A stretch of 64,000 bases of DNA from Sphingosinicella sp. BN140058. Lineage in GTDB: Bacteria > Pseudomonadota > Alphaproteobacteria > Sphingomonadales > Sphingomonadaceae. Location of the stretch: positions 855,001 through 919,000 of the forward strand of contig NZ_CP035501.1 of the NCBI RefSeq assembly GCF_004135585.1, read 5' to 3'. This document shows positions 36,302 to 44,885 of this stretch, piece by piece. How positions within the stretch are numbered: position 1 is the first letter of the stretch; the number at the start of each line of letters is the position of its first letter. Made by a program: the position numbers and the translations under genes. The notes under the pieces were generated by a model. It saw only the letters and a list, made by a program, of their open reading frames with translations, was not told the DNA's origin and ran no database searches.

Positions 36302-37861
36302 TCAGCGCGCGCCGGCGAGGGCGATGCCGATATAGGCTGGCGGATTGTTGCCGCGGCGAACCAGCAGCAGCACCGTCTTGCGGCCGGCAGCGCGTGCGGC
36401 CGAGACTGCCGCAGCGGCCTCTTCCGGCGTGCGGGTGGCGCGCTGGTTGATCGACAGGATGATGTCGCCCTGCTGGATCTTGCTCGCCGCATCGCTCGAC
36501 GGGCTGACCGAGGCCACCACGAGCCCGCGCAGGTTGACGTCGTTGAGGCGCAGCGAACGCGCGATTTCCGGCGTCAGGGTCTGGACGGTGACGCCCAGGC
36601 TCTCGCGCGCCGACTTCTGGCCGGTCGACTGCTCCGATTCCGCAGGCTCCGTCACCGGAGTCTCGTTCTCGATGCCGTTGAGCTTGGCCAGTTCCTCGTC
36701 GGTCGGGCGCTCGCCGACGGTGACGGTGACGGTACGGCGCTCGCCGCCGCGGATCAGCTCGATCGGGATCTTGGCGCCGACGTCGAGGTTCGAGACCAGA
36801 TAGGCGAGCGACTGATCCGGGGTGACCGGCTGGTTGTTGACGCTGATCACGACGTCGCCCTGCTGGATGCCGGCGCGCGCGGCGGCACCGCCGGGCGTCA
36901 CGCCCCGGATCAACTCGCCCCGGTTCTTCGGAACGTTCAGCGAATCGGCAATGTCCTCGGTAATCTCCTGCAGGCTGACGCCGATGTAGCCGCGCTGCGG
37001 GCGCTGGCCCTTGCGCAGCGATTCGACGATCGGCGCTGCCTGCTCCGCCGGGATGGCGAAGCCGATGCCGACATTGCCGCCGGTCGGCGAAATGAGGGCG
37101 GTGTTGATGCCGACCACGTTGCCGTTCAGATCGAACATCGGGCCTCCGGAATTGCCCATGTTGATGGACGCATCGGTTTGGATGTAGCGATCGTAGATGC
37201 CGGCGCCGATGTTGCGGTGGAGCGCCGAGACGATGCCCGCGGTGACGGTGCCGCCCAGGCCGAACGGATTGCCGATCGCGACCACCCAATCACCGACCCG
37301 GACCGCTTCGGGGCCGGAGGCGAAGCGGACGAAAGGCAGGTTGCTGCCCTTGATCTTGAGCACGGCGAGGTCCGACGCGGCATCGCGGCCGACCAGTTCC
37401 GCTTCGAACTCCCGGCGATCCGGCAGGGTCACCGTGATCTGATCGACGGTGGCGCCGGTGCGCGAGGGCGAGACGACGTGGTTGTTGGTCACGACATAGC
37501 CGTCGGCCGAGATGATGAATCCGGAGCCGAGCGAGCCGCCGCGCTGGGTGGCGGGCTCGTCGCCGCTGCCGCCGCCCTCGGGGACCGGCGCGCCGAAGCG
37601 GCGGAAGAATTCCTCGAAGCCGGGCGGCAGCTGCCGCGACTGGCTCACCTGGATGCTCTGCTTGGTCGAGATGTTGACCACGGCGGGCTGCAAGCGCGCG
37701 GCGAGATCGGCGAAGCTCATCGGCGCCCCGGCCCGCGGCGCCGCAGCGGCCATGCTGGCAGGCTCGTTCTGAGCGGTCTGCGCGCCGACCGGGCCGACCG
37801 TCAGAGTGGCGGTTGCGCCGCCGATCAGAAGGGCAGCGGTCAGGCCATAAACGTAACGCAC
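36302..37861 (-). CDS. Do-like periplasmic serine protease (DegP/HtrA family)
   Basis: Periplasmic protease/chaperone for misfolded proteins. 519 residues from the GTG at 37861, which AGAGGAGG precedes at good distance and which gives a signal peptide ending near VGAQ. Catalytic triad: His128 (TNNHVVS), Asp164 (ASDLAVLKI), Ser238 (MGNSGGPM). Two PDZ domains follow (about 300-390 and 415-510). The ORF extends upstream to an ATG at 37930, but the signal peptide and ribosome site favour the GTG. It follows hflC on the same strand (110 bases), giving hflK-hflC-protease, a membrane proteostasis operon common in alphaproteobacteria. Confidence 0.93.
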   Translation of the reverse strand: MRYVYGLTAALLIGGATATLTVGPVGAQTAQNEPASMAAAAPRAGAPMSFADLAARLQPAVVNISTKQSIQVSQSRQLPPGFEEFFRRFGAPVPEGGGSGDEPATQRGGSLGSGFIISADGYVVTNNHVVSPSRTGATVDQITVTLPDRREFEAELVGRDAASDLAVLKIKGSNLPFVRFASGPEAVRVGDWVVAIGNPFGLGGTVTAGIVSALHRNIGAGIYDRYIQTDASINMGNSGGPMFDLNGNVVGINTALISPTGGNVGIGFAIPAEQAAPIVESLRKGQRPQRGYIGVSLQEITEDIADSLNVPKNRGELIRGVTPGGAAARAGIQQGDVVISVNNQPVTPDQSLAYLVSNLDVGAKIPIELIRGGERRTVTVTVGERPTDEELAKLNGIENETPVTEPAESEQSTGQKSARESLGVTVQTLTPEIARSLRLNDVNLRGLVVASVSPSSDAASKIQQGDIILSINQRATRTPEEAAAAVSAARAAGRKTVLLLVRRGNNPPAYIGIALAGAR

Positions 37862-37971
37862 TATGGGAATCCTCCTCTTGAGATTTGCCCGGGCGGGCAG
37901 GAACCCGGGGTGATCAGGGTTGGGTCGCAATCATGTGGTGCGGCTGAACCGGAATTGAATAGGGCCGCCGC

Positions 37972-38832
37972 TCAGCGACGGCCCGTGAATTCACGCAAAT
38001 ACTGGTTCTCGGGCGACAAAATCACGCTGGAGCGGCCCGCGTCCGGATTTTGCGCATTGTTGACGAAGGTCGTCTCGTAGGACTGCATCGCCCGGTAGAA
38101 ATCGTAGAAGTCGGGATCCTTGCCGAACGCCTCGGCATAGATGCTCGCGGCTTCCGCATCGGCATCCGCGCGGACCAGCTGCGCGTCCCGCAGGCCCTGC
38201 GCCTGGATCGAGCGTGCCTCCTGCTGGCGCGCCGTGCGCATCCGATCGAAGGCCGCATCGAGCGGCGCGCCTTCCGGAAGATCGGTGCGCTTGATGCGGA
38301 CGTCGATCACCTGCGCACCATATTGGGCGGCGACTCGGTTGAGGGCGGTGCGGATATTCTGCATCAGTTGCGCCCGTTCCGGGCTTAGCAAGGCCGCCGA
38401 CGGCCGCTTGCCGAGCTCGTTGCGCAGCGCCGAGCCGAGGATCGGCTTCAGCTGATCGCTGACATTCTCGGCCCGCTTGGCGGTGATGTACATGCGCAGT
38501 GGATCGACGATCCGGTAGCGCGCGAACGCATCCACCTGGAGCCGCAGCTGATCGGTCGAGAGCACCTGCTGATTCTCCATGCCGACGCTCTGGATACGCT
38601 TGTCGACACGGACGATGTCCTCGACGAAGGGGATGCGGACGATCAGGCCGGCACGGGTCGCGCCGAACGTCTCGCCGGGGCGATAGCGATTCGCGGTGCG
38701 ATCGACCTTGCCGAAGCGGACGATCACCGCCTGCTCGGTTTCGGGTATGATCGCGAAGGTGCTGCCGATCAGGATCAGCGCGACGATTGCGGCGAACGCC
38801 AGGGCGATCGGATTGCGCAGGACGCGGCTCAT
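37972..38832 (-). CDS. hflC: HflC, SPFH membrane protein
   Basis: 286 residues with one N-terminal membrane segment (9-28) and an SPFH/band 7 domain outside the cytoplasm (ETEQAVIVRFGKVDR, IPFVEDIVRVDKRIQ), then a long helical part (RQQEARSIQAQGLRDAQLVR). Forms with HflK a large complex around the FtsH protease and modulates its activity. The ATG overlaps the hflK stop by 4 bases. Confidence 0.94.
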   Translation of the reverse strand: MSRVLRNPIALAFAAIVALILIGSTFAIIPETEQAVIVRFGKVDRTANRYRPGETFGATRAGLIVRIPFVEDIVRVDKRIQSVGMENQQVLSTDQLRLQVDAFARYRIVDPLRMYITAKRAENVSDQLKPILGSALRNELGKRPSAALLSPERAQLMQNIRTALNRVAAQYGAQVIDVRIKRTDLPEGAPLDAAFDRMRTARQQEARSIQAQGLRDAQLVRADADAEAASIYAEAFGKDPDFYDFYRAMQSYETTFVNNAQNPDAGRSSVILSPENQYLREFTGRR

Positions 38833-39938
38833 CGTTGCGTCCCTTCCTGCGCCTGGGCCTGCGGCGCCGGCGTGCGACGTTGCAGATCGTTAAGCGGCAA
38901 ATAGGTATTCACGCCCGGCGCTTCGACGATTGTCTTGTCCACTTTGGTGAGCACTCTTTCCATCGTCTCATAATACATGCGCCGGCGAGTGACCTCGGGC
39001 GCGAGCTTGTACTGGCCGTAGACCTTGTCGAACGCGGCCGCTTCGCCCTGCGCCTTGTTGCGCAGCTGCAGCGCATAGGCGCGGGCATCGTTCATGTAGC
39101 TCTGCGCCTGCTGCTGGGCGGCAGTGACCGCCTTGAAGGCCTCGTTGACCGCAGCCGGCGGATCCGACTGCTTGACCGCGACGCCCTGGATGCTGACACC
39201 GGCGCCATAGGCGTCGAGCAATTGCTGCATCCGGGTCGCGACCCGCTGCTCGATGTCGCTGCGACCCTGGCCGATCGCTTCGTCGAGCGACACCGAAGCG
39301 ACGATCTCGCGCATCGCGCTCTCGGCGACCTCGCGGATGGTGCCTTCCGGATCCTGGATCTGGAACAGGTAAAGCTGCGGATCCTTGATCGCCCAGCGCA
39401 CGGAATAAGCAAGATCGATGATGTTCTGATCACCGGTCAGCAGCAGATTCTCGGATTTCGAATCGGCCGAGCCGATGTCGACGGTGCGAATCTCGGCGAT
39501 ATCGACCTTCTCCACTCTCTCGAATGGCGCGGGCAGAGTGATGCCGATGCCGGGACCCAATGTGCGGGTGTAGGCGCCGAACAGGGTGACGACGCCGCGC
39601 TCCTGCTCGCCGATCCGGTGGAAGCTGGTGAAGGCGAGCCACAGCAAAGCGAAGACGGCGAGACCGTAAAGCCAGTAGGGACGGCCGTCGCCCTGCGGCA
39701 GATGCCCGCCGAAGCGCTCGCGGCTCTTCTTCAGGAAGTCGTCGAGCGAGGTGACGCTCGGGCCGGAGCCGGGCTTGCGCTTGCGGGGCGGCTCGCCCCA
39801 CGGGCTGCGCGGACCACTGCCGCCGCCGTCACCGCCGCCGGATCCGGAACCGCCGCTGCCGGAGGGACCCCAGGGGCCGCCGCGATTCTCGTTGAACATG
39901 GCGCCGAGACGCGCGCCCCACCCGAAGTTTTTGCTCAT
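38829..39938 (-). CDS. hflK: HflK, SPFH membrane protein
   Basis: 369 residues. Gly/Ser/Pro-rich cytoplasmic N-terminus (15-70), one membrane segment (about 88-105, WLYGLAVFALLWLAF), then an SPFH domain (IGEQERGVVTLFGAYTRTLG, LLTGDQNIIDLAYSVRWAI) and a C-terminal helical region with AAQQQAQSYMNDARAYA. Partner of HflC in the FtsH regulator complex. The ATG at 39938 follows in the family style (MSKNFGWG); Met14 is an alternative. Divergent from apbC with 72 bases between. Confidence 0.94.
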   Translation of the reverse strand: MSKNFGWGARLGAMFNENRGGPWGPSGSGGSGSGGGDGGGSGPRSPWGEPPRKRKPGSGPSVTSLDDFLKKSRERFGGHLPQGDGRPYWLYGLAVFALLWLAFTSFHRIGEQERGVVTLFGAYTRTLGPGIGITLPAPFERVEKVDIAEIRTVDIGSADSKSENLLLTGDQNIIDLAYSVRWAIKDPQLYLFQIQDPEGTIREVAESAMREIVASVSLDEAIGQGRSDIEQRVATRMQQLLDAYGAGVSIQGVAVKQSDPPAAVNEAFKAVTAAQQQAQSYMNDARAYALQLRNKAQGEAAAFDKVYGQYKLAPEVTRRRMYYETMERVLTKVDKTIVEAPGVNTYLPLNDLQRRTPAPQAQAQEGTQR

Positions 39939-40010
39939 GAAGGCCTTTATAGGTAGCGCCCCTCGGGAAAAACAGTGGCAAGCGGCGCACGCTCGCCTAT
40001 CTCGCGCGTC

Positions 40011-40976
40011 ATGAGCCAAGACGACGCCGAATTTCGAGCCGCCCTTGCCGGCATTGCCGATGCCGAAGGCCGCATCCAGTCCGCCCGCCTGAAGGACGGT
40101 ATCGCCAGCCTCGTCATCGACACGACCGGCCTTGCCGCAGAGGCGCGTGCCGGCCTGGAGCAGCGGATCCGCGCCGGGCTGATCGGGGCGGCCGGCATCG
40201 CCGACGTGCGCATCGCGATGACTGAGGAGAAGGTGAAGCGGATCATCCTTGCCGTCGGCAGCGGCAAGGGCGGGGTCGGCAAGTCGACCGTCTCGGCCAA
40301 TCTCGCCATCGCCCTCGCCCGCGGCGGGCGGAAGGTCGGCCTGGTCGATGCGGACGTCTACGGCCCCTCGCAGCCGCGCCTGCTCGGCACCAGCGAGAAG
40401 CCCGAATCGGTCGACAACCGGATCGTTCCGGTCGAGACCAACGGGATCCGCATGCTCTCCCTGGGGCAGCTGGTCGAGGGCGGCAAGGCGCTGGCCTGGC
40501 GCGGCCCGATGGCGGCCGGCGCCCTCGGCCAGCTGATCGAGGGGGACTGGGGCGACACCGAGATCCTCGTCGTCGATCTGCCGCCCGGCACCGGCGACAT
40601 CCAGCTGTCGTTGGTCCAGAAATGGACTCCCACCGCGGCGGTGATCGTGTCGACGCCGCAGGATCTCGCTCTGATCGACGCGACCCGAGCGATCGACCTG
40701 TTCCGCAAGACCAACATCCCGGTGCTCGGCATCGTCGAGAACATGTCCGGCTATGCCTGCCCGCATTGCGGCGAGGTCTCCGATCCGTTCGGCGCCGGCG
40801 GCGCCGAGGCGGCGGCGGGAGTCATGGACATCCCGTTCCTCGGACGGGTGCCGCTGACCCTCAACATCCGGCAGTCGTCCGATGCAGGCACGCCGCCGGC
40901 GGCGGGCGAAGGCGCGGACGCCGAGATCTTCCGCACGCTGGCGGCGCGGATCGTCGAGGCATTGAACCGGATGTAG
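40011..40976 (+). CDS. apbC: Iron-sulfur cluster carrier ATPase ApbC/Mrp
   Basis: 321 residues. A short N-terminal MIP18-like domain (1-70) is followed by a P-loop ATPase of the Mrp type: VGSGKGGVGKSTVSANLA (deviant Walker A at 85-92), LVDADVYGPSQPRLLG, DLPPGTGDIQLSL, and the metal-binding CPHC (Cys250, Cys253). It binds and transfers 4Fe-4S clusters to apoproteins in the cytoplasm. ATG at 40011 (MSQDDAEFR) is preferred over one 36 bases upstream. Confidence 0.93.
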   Translation: MSQDDAEFRAALAGIADAEGRIQSARLKDGIASLVIDTTGLAAEARAGLEQRIRAGLIGAAGIADVRIAMTEEKVKRIILAVGSGKGGVGKSTVSANLAIALARGGRKVGLVDADVYGPSQPRLLGTSEKPESVDNRIVPVETNGIRMLSLGQLVEGGKALAWRGPMAAGALGQLIEGDWGDTEILVVDLPPGTGDIQLSLVQKWTPTAAVIVSTPQDLALIDATRAIDLFRKTNIPVLGIVENMSGYACPHCGEVSDPFGAGGAEAAAGVMDIPFLGRVPLTLNIRQSSDAGTPPAAGEGADAEIFRTLAARIVEALNRM

Positions 40977-41016
40977 CCGCACGGCGTTGCAGCCCTGGAC
41001 CAGTTCGGAGATATCC

Positions 41017-41454
41017 ATGCCGCTCACCGCCGACGCCGACATCAAGGCGCTGCTCGAGACGACCCGCACGATCGCTCTGGTCGGCGCGTCGGATCGGCCG
41101 GATCGCCCCAGCTACGGAGTCATGAAATTCCTGCAGGATTGGGGCTACCGGGTGCTTCCGGTCAATCCGCAGATCACCGGCGAGCACGTCCACGGCGAAT
41201 ATGTCTGGCGCGAGCTCTCGCAGATTGGCGAGCCGATCGACATGGTCGACATCTTCCGCCGCCCGATGGCCGCGGGCGAGGCGGTCGACGAGGCGATCGC
41301 GGCCGGCGCCAAATCGGTCTGGCTGCAGATCGGCGTGGTCAACGAGGAGGCCGCCGCGCGCGCCGAAGCGGCCGGGCTCAAGGTGGTCATGAACCGGTGT
41401 CCGAAGATCGACATTCCGCGGCTCGGTGTGGGGCGGATCCAGAATTCGGGCTGA
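41017..41454 (+). CDS. CoA-binding domain protein (YccU type)
   Basis: 145 residues with a single Rossmann-like CoA-binding domain: TIALVGASDRPDRPSYGVMK, LPVNPQITGEHVHGE, AKSVWLQIGVVNEEAA, and VVMNRCPKIDIPRL. Resembles the CoA-binding part of succinyl-CoA synthetase alpha; cellular role unknown. GGAG lies 6 bases before the ATG. It is followed by a palindromic repeat and then a convergent gene. Confidence 0.88.
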   Translation: MPLTADADIKALLETTRTIALVGASDRPDRPSYGVMKFLQDWGYRVLPVNPQITGEHVHGEYVWRELSQIGEPIDMVDIFRRPMAAGEAVDEAIAAGAKSVWLQIGVVNEEAAARAEAAGLKVVMNRCPKIDIPRLGVGRIQNSG

Positions 41455-41500
41455 CTCGCGGCCGGCAAGCTAAAGCGGAATACTGATACGCTGTGAGGCT

Positions 41501-41582
41501 CCGTTCGGGCTGAGCCTGTCGAAGCCCCTTTATTCTGCCGGAGCAAGAGCAAGTTTGGGCTTCGACAGGCTCAGCCGAACGG
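41501..41582 (+). repeat. Palindromic repeat (REP-like), copy 3
   Basis: Left arm CCGTTCGGGCTGAGCCTGTC (continuing GAAGCCC), right arm GGGCTTCGACAGGCTCAGCC (continuing GAACGG, one C shorter). The spacer is about 29 bases. Like copy 2 it stands between convergent genes (CoA-binding protein and aspartic protease). Confidence 0.92.
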
Positions 41583-41612
41583 TTCAAGGGCTTGGGAGTC
41601 TGGCCCACCTTC

Positions 41613-42650
41613 TCACCGCGCCGCCAGCAAGGTGCCGTTCGTCCGCTCCGAGCGGCCGGGACTCAGCATCCTTACCTCGCGCTTGGCGAAGTCGACCGAG
41701 ACCCGGTCGAACAGCATCAGCGCGTCCATGCCGAGCAGCAAGGCCGGCCGGTCCATCAGATCGAGCTTCTTGAACGGGTGCACGTCGGCAAAGGCGATCG
41801 GCATCCTCCGAATGTCGAGACCACCGATGCGGATGTTGCCGGTCACGGTCTGGTCGGCGATGATCTTGCCGCCGGTGACGCTGGTCATCTGGACCGGCAT
41901 CGTCACGCCAAGGCGCTTCTTCTGCTCGAGCTTGCGGCGCAGGGCGCTGTTGCCGACCGTCGCCTGGGAACCGGTATCGAGGATCACCCAGACCTTCTGT
42001 CCATCGACATCGGCATCGACCAGCACGAGATGGCCGAAGCGATTGCGCGCGGTGATCACGATCGCGTCTCGCGACCAGCTCTCGGGCCGCTTCTGGGAGG
42101 GCGTGACGGTCATCTGCTGGCGCACGAAATCGAACGACACGCGCTGCGTCTTGAGCGAGTCGACGCCGAGCATGCCCTCGGCACCGAGATTGCGGCGCGC
42201 CAGCGCCGGCGCGTGGATCTCGCGCACCTGCTTGCCGCCCACTTCGAGCTCGGGGATGATCACGGTGGCGATGTCGCTGACCTCGCTCATGCTGTGCATC
42301 CGCGCCGTCCGACCCTTGGTGAGATCGAGCAGGCTGGCGAGCTCCCGCGCGATCACCGTGCGCTCGGCGCCGGTGTCGACGACGAAGGGATAGGGGCCGC
42401 GGCCGTCGATGCTCACCGGCACCGTCATCCGCTGGAAGTAATCGACGTCGTAGCCGAGCACCGTGCCGTCTTCCGGCACCGCCTCCGCTGCCGGCGCCGA
42501 CGTAGGGGCGGCCGGCGGCGACGTAGGGGCGGCCGGCGGCGTCAGGGCGGCCGGCGGCGGAGCGATGCCGGGCACCGGCGCCTGGCTGTTCACGGGGGAC
42601 ACGAGCAAGGCCGCGCAGGCGGCGGTTGCTGACAACAGCACACGCTTCAT
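41613..42650 (-). CDS. Retropepsin-like aspartic protease with two DTG motifs
   Basis: 345 residues with a signal peptide (about 1-23) and a Pro/Ala linker (24-58). Two retropepsin-like lobes follow: FVVDTGAERTVIA (Asp92) and VILDTGSQATVGN (Asp225). Retropepsins normally pair two copies of one lobe; here both Asp-Thr-Gly motifs are in one chain, as in pepsin. Probably periplasmic; the substrate is unknown. It precedes no gene in the same unit and follows cysQ by 95 bases on the same strand. The linker is coded by a short tandem repeat. Confidence 0.85.
   Translation of the reverse strand: MKRVLLSATAACAALLVSPVNSQAPVPGIAPPPAALTPPAAPTSPPAAPTSAPAAEAVPEDGTVLGYDVDYFQRMTVPVSIDGRGPYPFVVDTGAERTVIARELASLLDLTKGRTARMHSMSEVSDIATVIIPELEVGGKQVREIHAPALARRNLGAEGMLGVDSLKTQRVSFDFVRQQMTVTPSQKRPESWSRDAIVITARNRFGHLVLVDADVDGQKVWVILDTGSQATVGNSALRRKLEQKKRLGVTMPVQMTSVTGGKIIADQTVTGNIRIGGLDIRRMPIAFADVHPFKKLDLMDRPALLLGMDALMLFDRVSVDFAKREVRMLSPGRSERTNGTLLAAR
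42496..42555 (-). repeat. Short tandem repeat in the protease linker
   Basis: Three units of 21, 21 and 18 bases with the core GACGTAGGGGCGGCCGGC (last unit shortened). In frame they encode Pro/Ala/Thr/Ser blocks (APTSPPA) of the linker, so length changes by slippage would keep the frame. Confidence 0.75.
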
Positions 42651-42745
42651 TTGTCGCTCTCCTAACCCGGCGATACTACGCCTGATTCGGGGCGGAGTCG
42701 AAAGGTGAAGCGGCCAAAGCCGGAAAGCGCGCTACGAAGCTCGAT

Positions 42746-43507
42746 TCAGACGGCGGCGAGCGCGCGCTCGCGCAGCCGTTCGACCGCCGCGGCGTGGATT
42801 GCGGGCGTCGCGACGAGCACGCCAAAGGCGTTGCCGAGCGGCGTGTTGAAGGCGAGCGGCTGACCGAATGCGCCGCTGGCCCGCGCGCCCGCCTCCTCGG
42901 CGATCAGGGCGGCGGCGGCGATGTCCCACTCGAAACCCCATTTGGTCGTCGCGACCAGATCCGCCTCGCCCGCCGCGACCAGCGCCATGCGGAGCGCGAT
43001 CGAATTGGGCTTTGGCACCAGCACCAGATCGGCATCGGCGGCGGCAAGCTGGTCGGCGGGGATGCGCGCGCCGGGGAGGCTGCTGCGGCCGCTGACCTGC
43101 AGGCGCTCGCCGTTGCGCCACGCCCCCTGCCCGCGCGCCGCCCGCCAATGCTCGCCGCGCATCGGCGCATCGAGCACGCCCAGCACCGGCCTTCGATCCT
43201 CGACAAGGGCGACCGACACCGCCCAGCCGCTGCGGCCGCGCAGATAGTCGCGGGTGCCGTCGATCGGATCGACGATCCAGAGGCGCGAGCGTTCGATGCG
43301 ATCGGAATCGTCGACCGTTTCCTCGGACAGCCACCCTGCCTCCGGATCCAGCTCGGAGAGCTGGCCGCGCAGGAAATTGTCGACCTCGATGTCGATCTCG
43401 CAAACCGGATTGCCCGGCGCCTTCTCCCAGCGGCGGAAGCTGCCGCCGTTGCGGGCCGCCGCGATCCGGCCGGCTTCACGGACGATGCGGGAGACCGCGT
43501 CGAGCAT
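42746..43507 (-). CDS. cysQ: 3'(2'),5'-bisphosphate nucleotidase / inositol-phosphatase family
   Basis: 253 residues of the FIG superfamily. Metal-binding motifs: LSEET (Glu62/Glu63), IVDPIDGTRDYLRG (80-90) and FEWDIAAAALIAEEAG. The pattern fits CysQ, which hydrolyses PAP (a sulfate-assimilation by-product), but inositol-1-phosphatase activity cannot be excluded. The start overlaps the pmbA stop by one base (TGATG), so translation is coupled. Last gene of ubiA-pmbA-cysQ. Confidence 0.85.
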   Translation of the reverse strand: MLDAVSRIVREAGRIAAARNGGSFRRWEKAPGNPVCEIDIEVDNFLRGQLSELDPEAGWLSEETVDDSDRIERSRLWIVDPIDGTRDYLRGRSGWAVSVALVEDRRPVLGVLDAPMRGEHWRAARGQGAWRNGERLQVSGRSSLPGARIPADQLAAADADLVLVPKPNSIALRMALVAAGEADLVATTKWGFEWDIAAAALIAEEAGARASGAFGQPLAFNTPLGNAFGVLVATPAIHAAAVERLRERALAAV

Positions 43508-44853
43508 CAGGCGCCCGCGACGAACATGCCGTCGATGCGCAGAGTCGGTACGTTGACCGCGCGGCGGAATTCGAGATCGTCGGCCGGCACCAGCCGCCTG
43601 AACATGTCGAGCAGGGTGCCCGCAATGGTGATCTCGGACACCGCCGGACCGATCTTGCCGTTCTCGATCAGGAAGCCGCTGGCGCCGCGGCTATAATCGC
43701 CGGTGACCATGTTGACGCCCTGGCCGATCAGCTCGGTGACGTAGACGCCTTGCGCGATGTCTCCGATCAGATCGTCGACACGGATCGTGCCCGCGGCCAT
43801 GTGGACGTTGGTCGCGCTTGCACCCGGCGAGCCGCCGACGCCGCGGGTGGCGTGGCCGGTCGGCGCCCGGCCGAGCTGCCGCGCCGAGGCGCTGTCGAGC
43901 AGCCAGCTGGTGACCCGGCCGCCGGCGACGAGATCGGTGGCCGCGGTCGGCAGGCCTTCGCCGTCGAACGGCTTGGAGCGCAGGCCGCGCGGGCGATGCG
44001 GATCGTCGCGGATCAGGATCCCCTCGGCGAAGATCGCCTCGTCTTCCTTGCCGAGCAGGAAGGAGGTCTTGCGCGCGATCGCGGCGCCGGTGATCGCACC
44101 GATCAGATGGCCGACGAGGCTGCTGCCGATGCGCGGATCGAACACCACCGGCAGCGCGCCGCTGGCGAGCTTGGCCGGGTTCAAGCGGGCGACCGCACGC
44201 TCGCCGGCGAGCCGGCCGATCGCGTCCGGAGCGTCGAGATCGGCATAATGACGGGTGCTGTGCTGGGCGTAATCGCGCTCCATTTGGGCACCTTCGCCGG
44301 CGATGACGCTGGCCGAGCCCGAATAGCCGCTGGTCGAATAACCGCGGCAGAAGCCGTGGCTGGTGGCGAGCGCGATCACCGAGCGACCGGCGCTGACGCT
44401 GGCGCCGCCGCTGTTCGTGATGCCGGCGACGCTGCGCGCGGCATCCTCGATCTCGAGCGCGCGCTGCTTCAATTCCGTCGGCAGCGGATCGCGGCCGTCG
44501 TCGCCATCGACGTCCGGGCCGTCGCCGCGCATCAGCCGGTCCTCCGGGGCAAGGCCGGCATAGGGATCCTCCGGGGCCTCGCGCGCCATTGCAGCGGCAC
44601 GCTCGACGAGGGCGCGGAGCGCCTCGTCGGACAGATCGGAGGAGGAGACGCTGGCGGAGCGGCGCCCGACGAACAGCCTGAGGCCGATCTCCTCGCCCTC
44701 CGACCGCTCGACGTCCTCGAGCGCGCCGAGGCGCACCTGAACCCCGGTCGAGGAATCGGCGACGTAGAGGGCGTCGGCGGCGTCGGCGCCCGCCTTTCGT
44801 GCGCGCTCGACCAGATCGGCGGCGCGGCTTTCGGCTTCTTTGGGAGACAACAT
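43507..44853 (-). CDS. pmbA: TldD/PmbA family metalloprotease subunit PmbA
   Basis: 448 residues. PmbA (TldE) forms a heterodimer with TldD that degrades unfolded or modified peptides, known from microcin B17 maturation. Marks: VFVGRRSASVSSSDLS-like region, SHGFCRGYSTSGYSGSASVI, LLDSASARQLG, and NVHMAAGT. PmbA itself lacks the HExxxH zinc motif carried by TldD, and none is seen here; tldD is not in the window. It starts 32 bases after the ubiA stop and overlaps cysQ. Confidence 0.9.
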   Translation of the reverse strand: MLSPKEAESRAADLVERARKAGADAADALYVADSSTGVQVRLGALEDVERSEGEEIGLRLFVGRRSASVSSSDLSDEALRALVERAAAMAREAPEDPYAGLAPEDRLMRGDGPDVDGDDGRDPLPTELKQRALEIEDAARSVAGITNSGGASVSAGRSVIALATSHGFCRGYSTSGYSGSASVIAGEGAQMERDYAQHSTRHYADLDAPDAIGRLAGERAVARLNPAKLASGALPVVFDPRIGSSLVGHLIGAITGAAIARKTSFLLGKEDEAIFAEGILIRDDPHRPRGLRSKPFDGEGLPTAATDLVAGGRVTSWLLDSASARQLGRAPTGHATRGVGGSPGASATNVHMAAGTIRVDDLIGDIAQGVYVTELIGQGVNMVTGDYSRGASGFLIENGKIGPAVSEITIAGTLLDMFRRLVPADDLEFRRAVNVPTLRIDGMFVAGA

Positions 44854-44885
44854 CGCCGCGACGTAGGGCGGCGAGGCCGCAAAGT

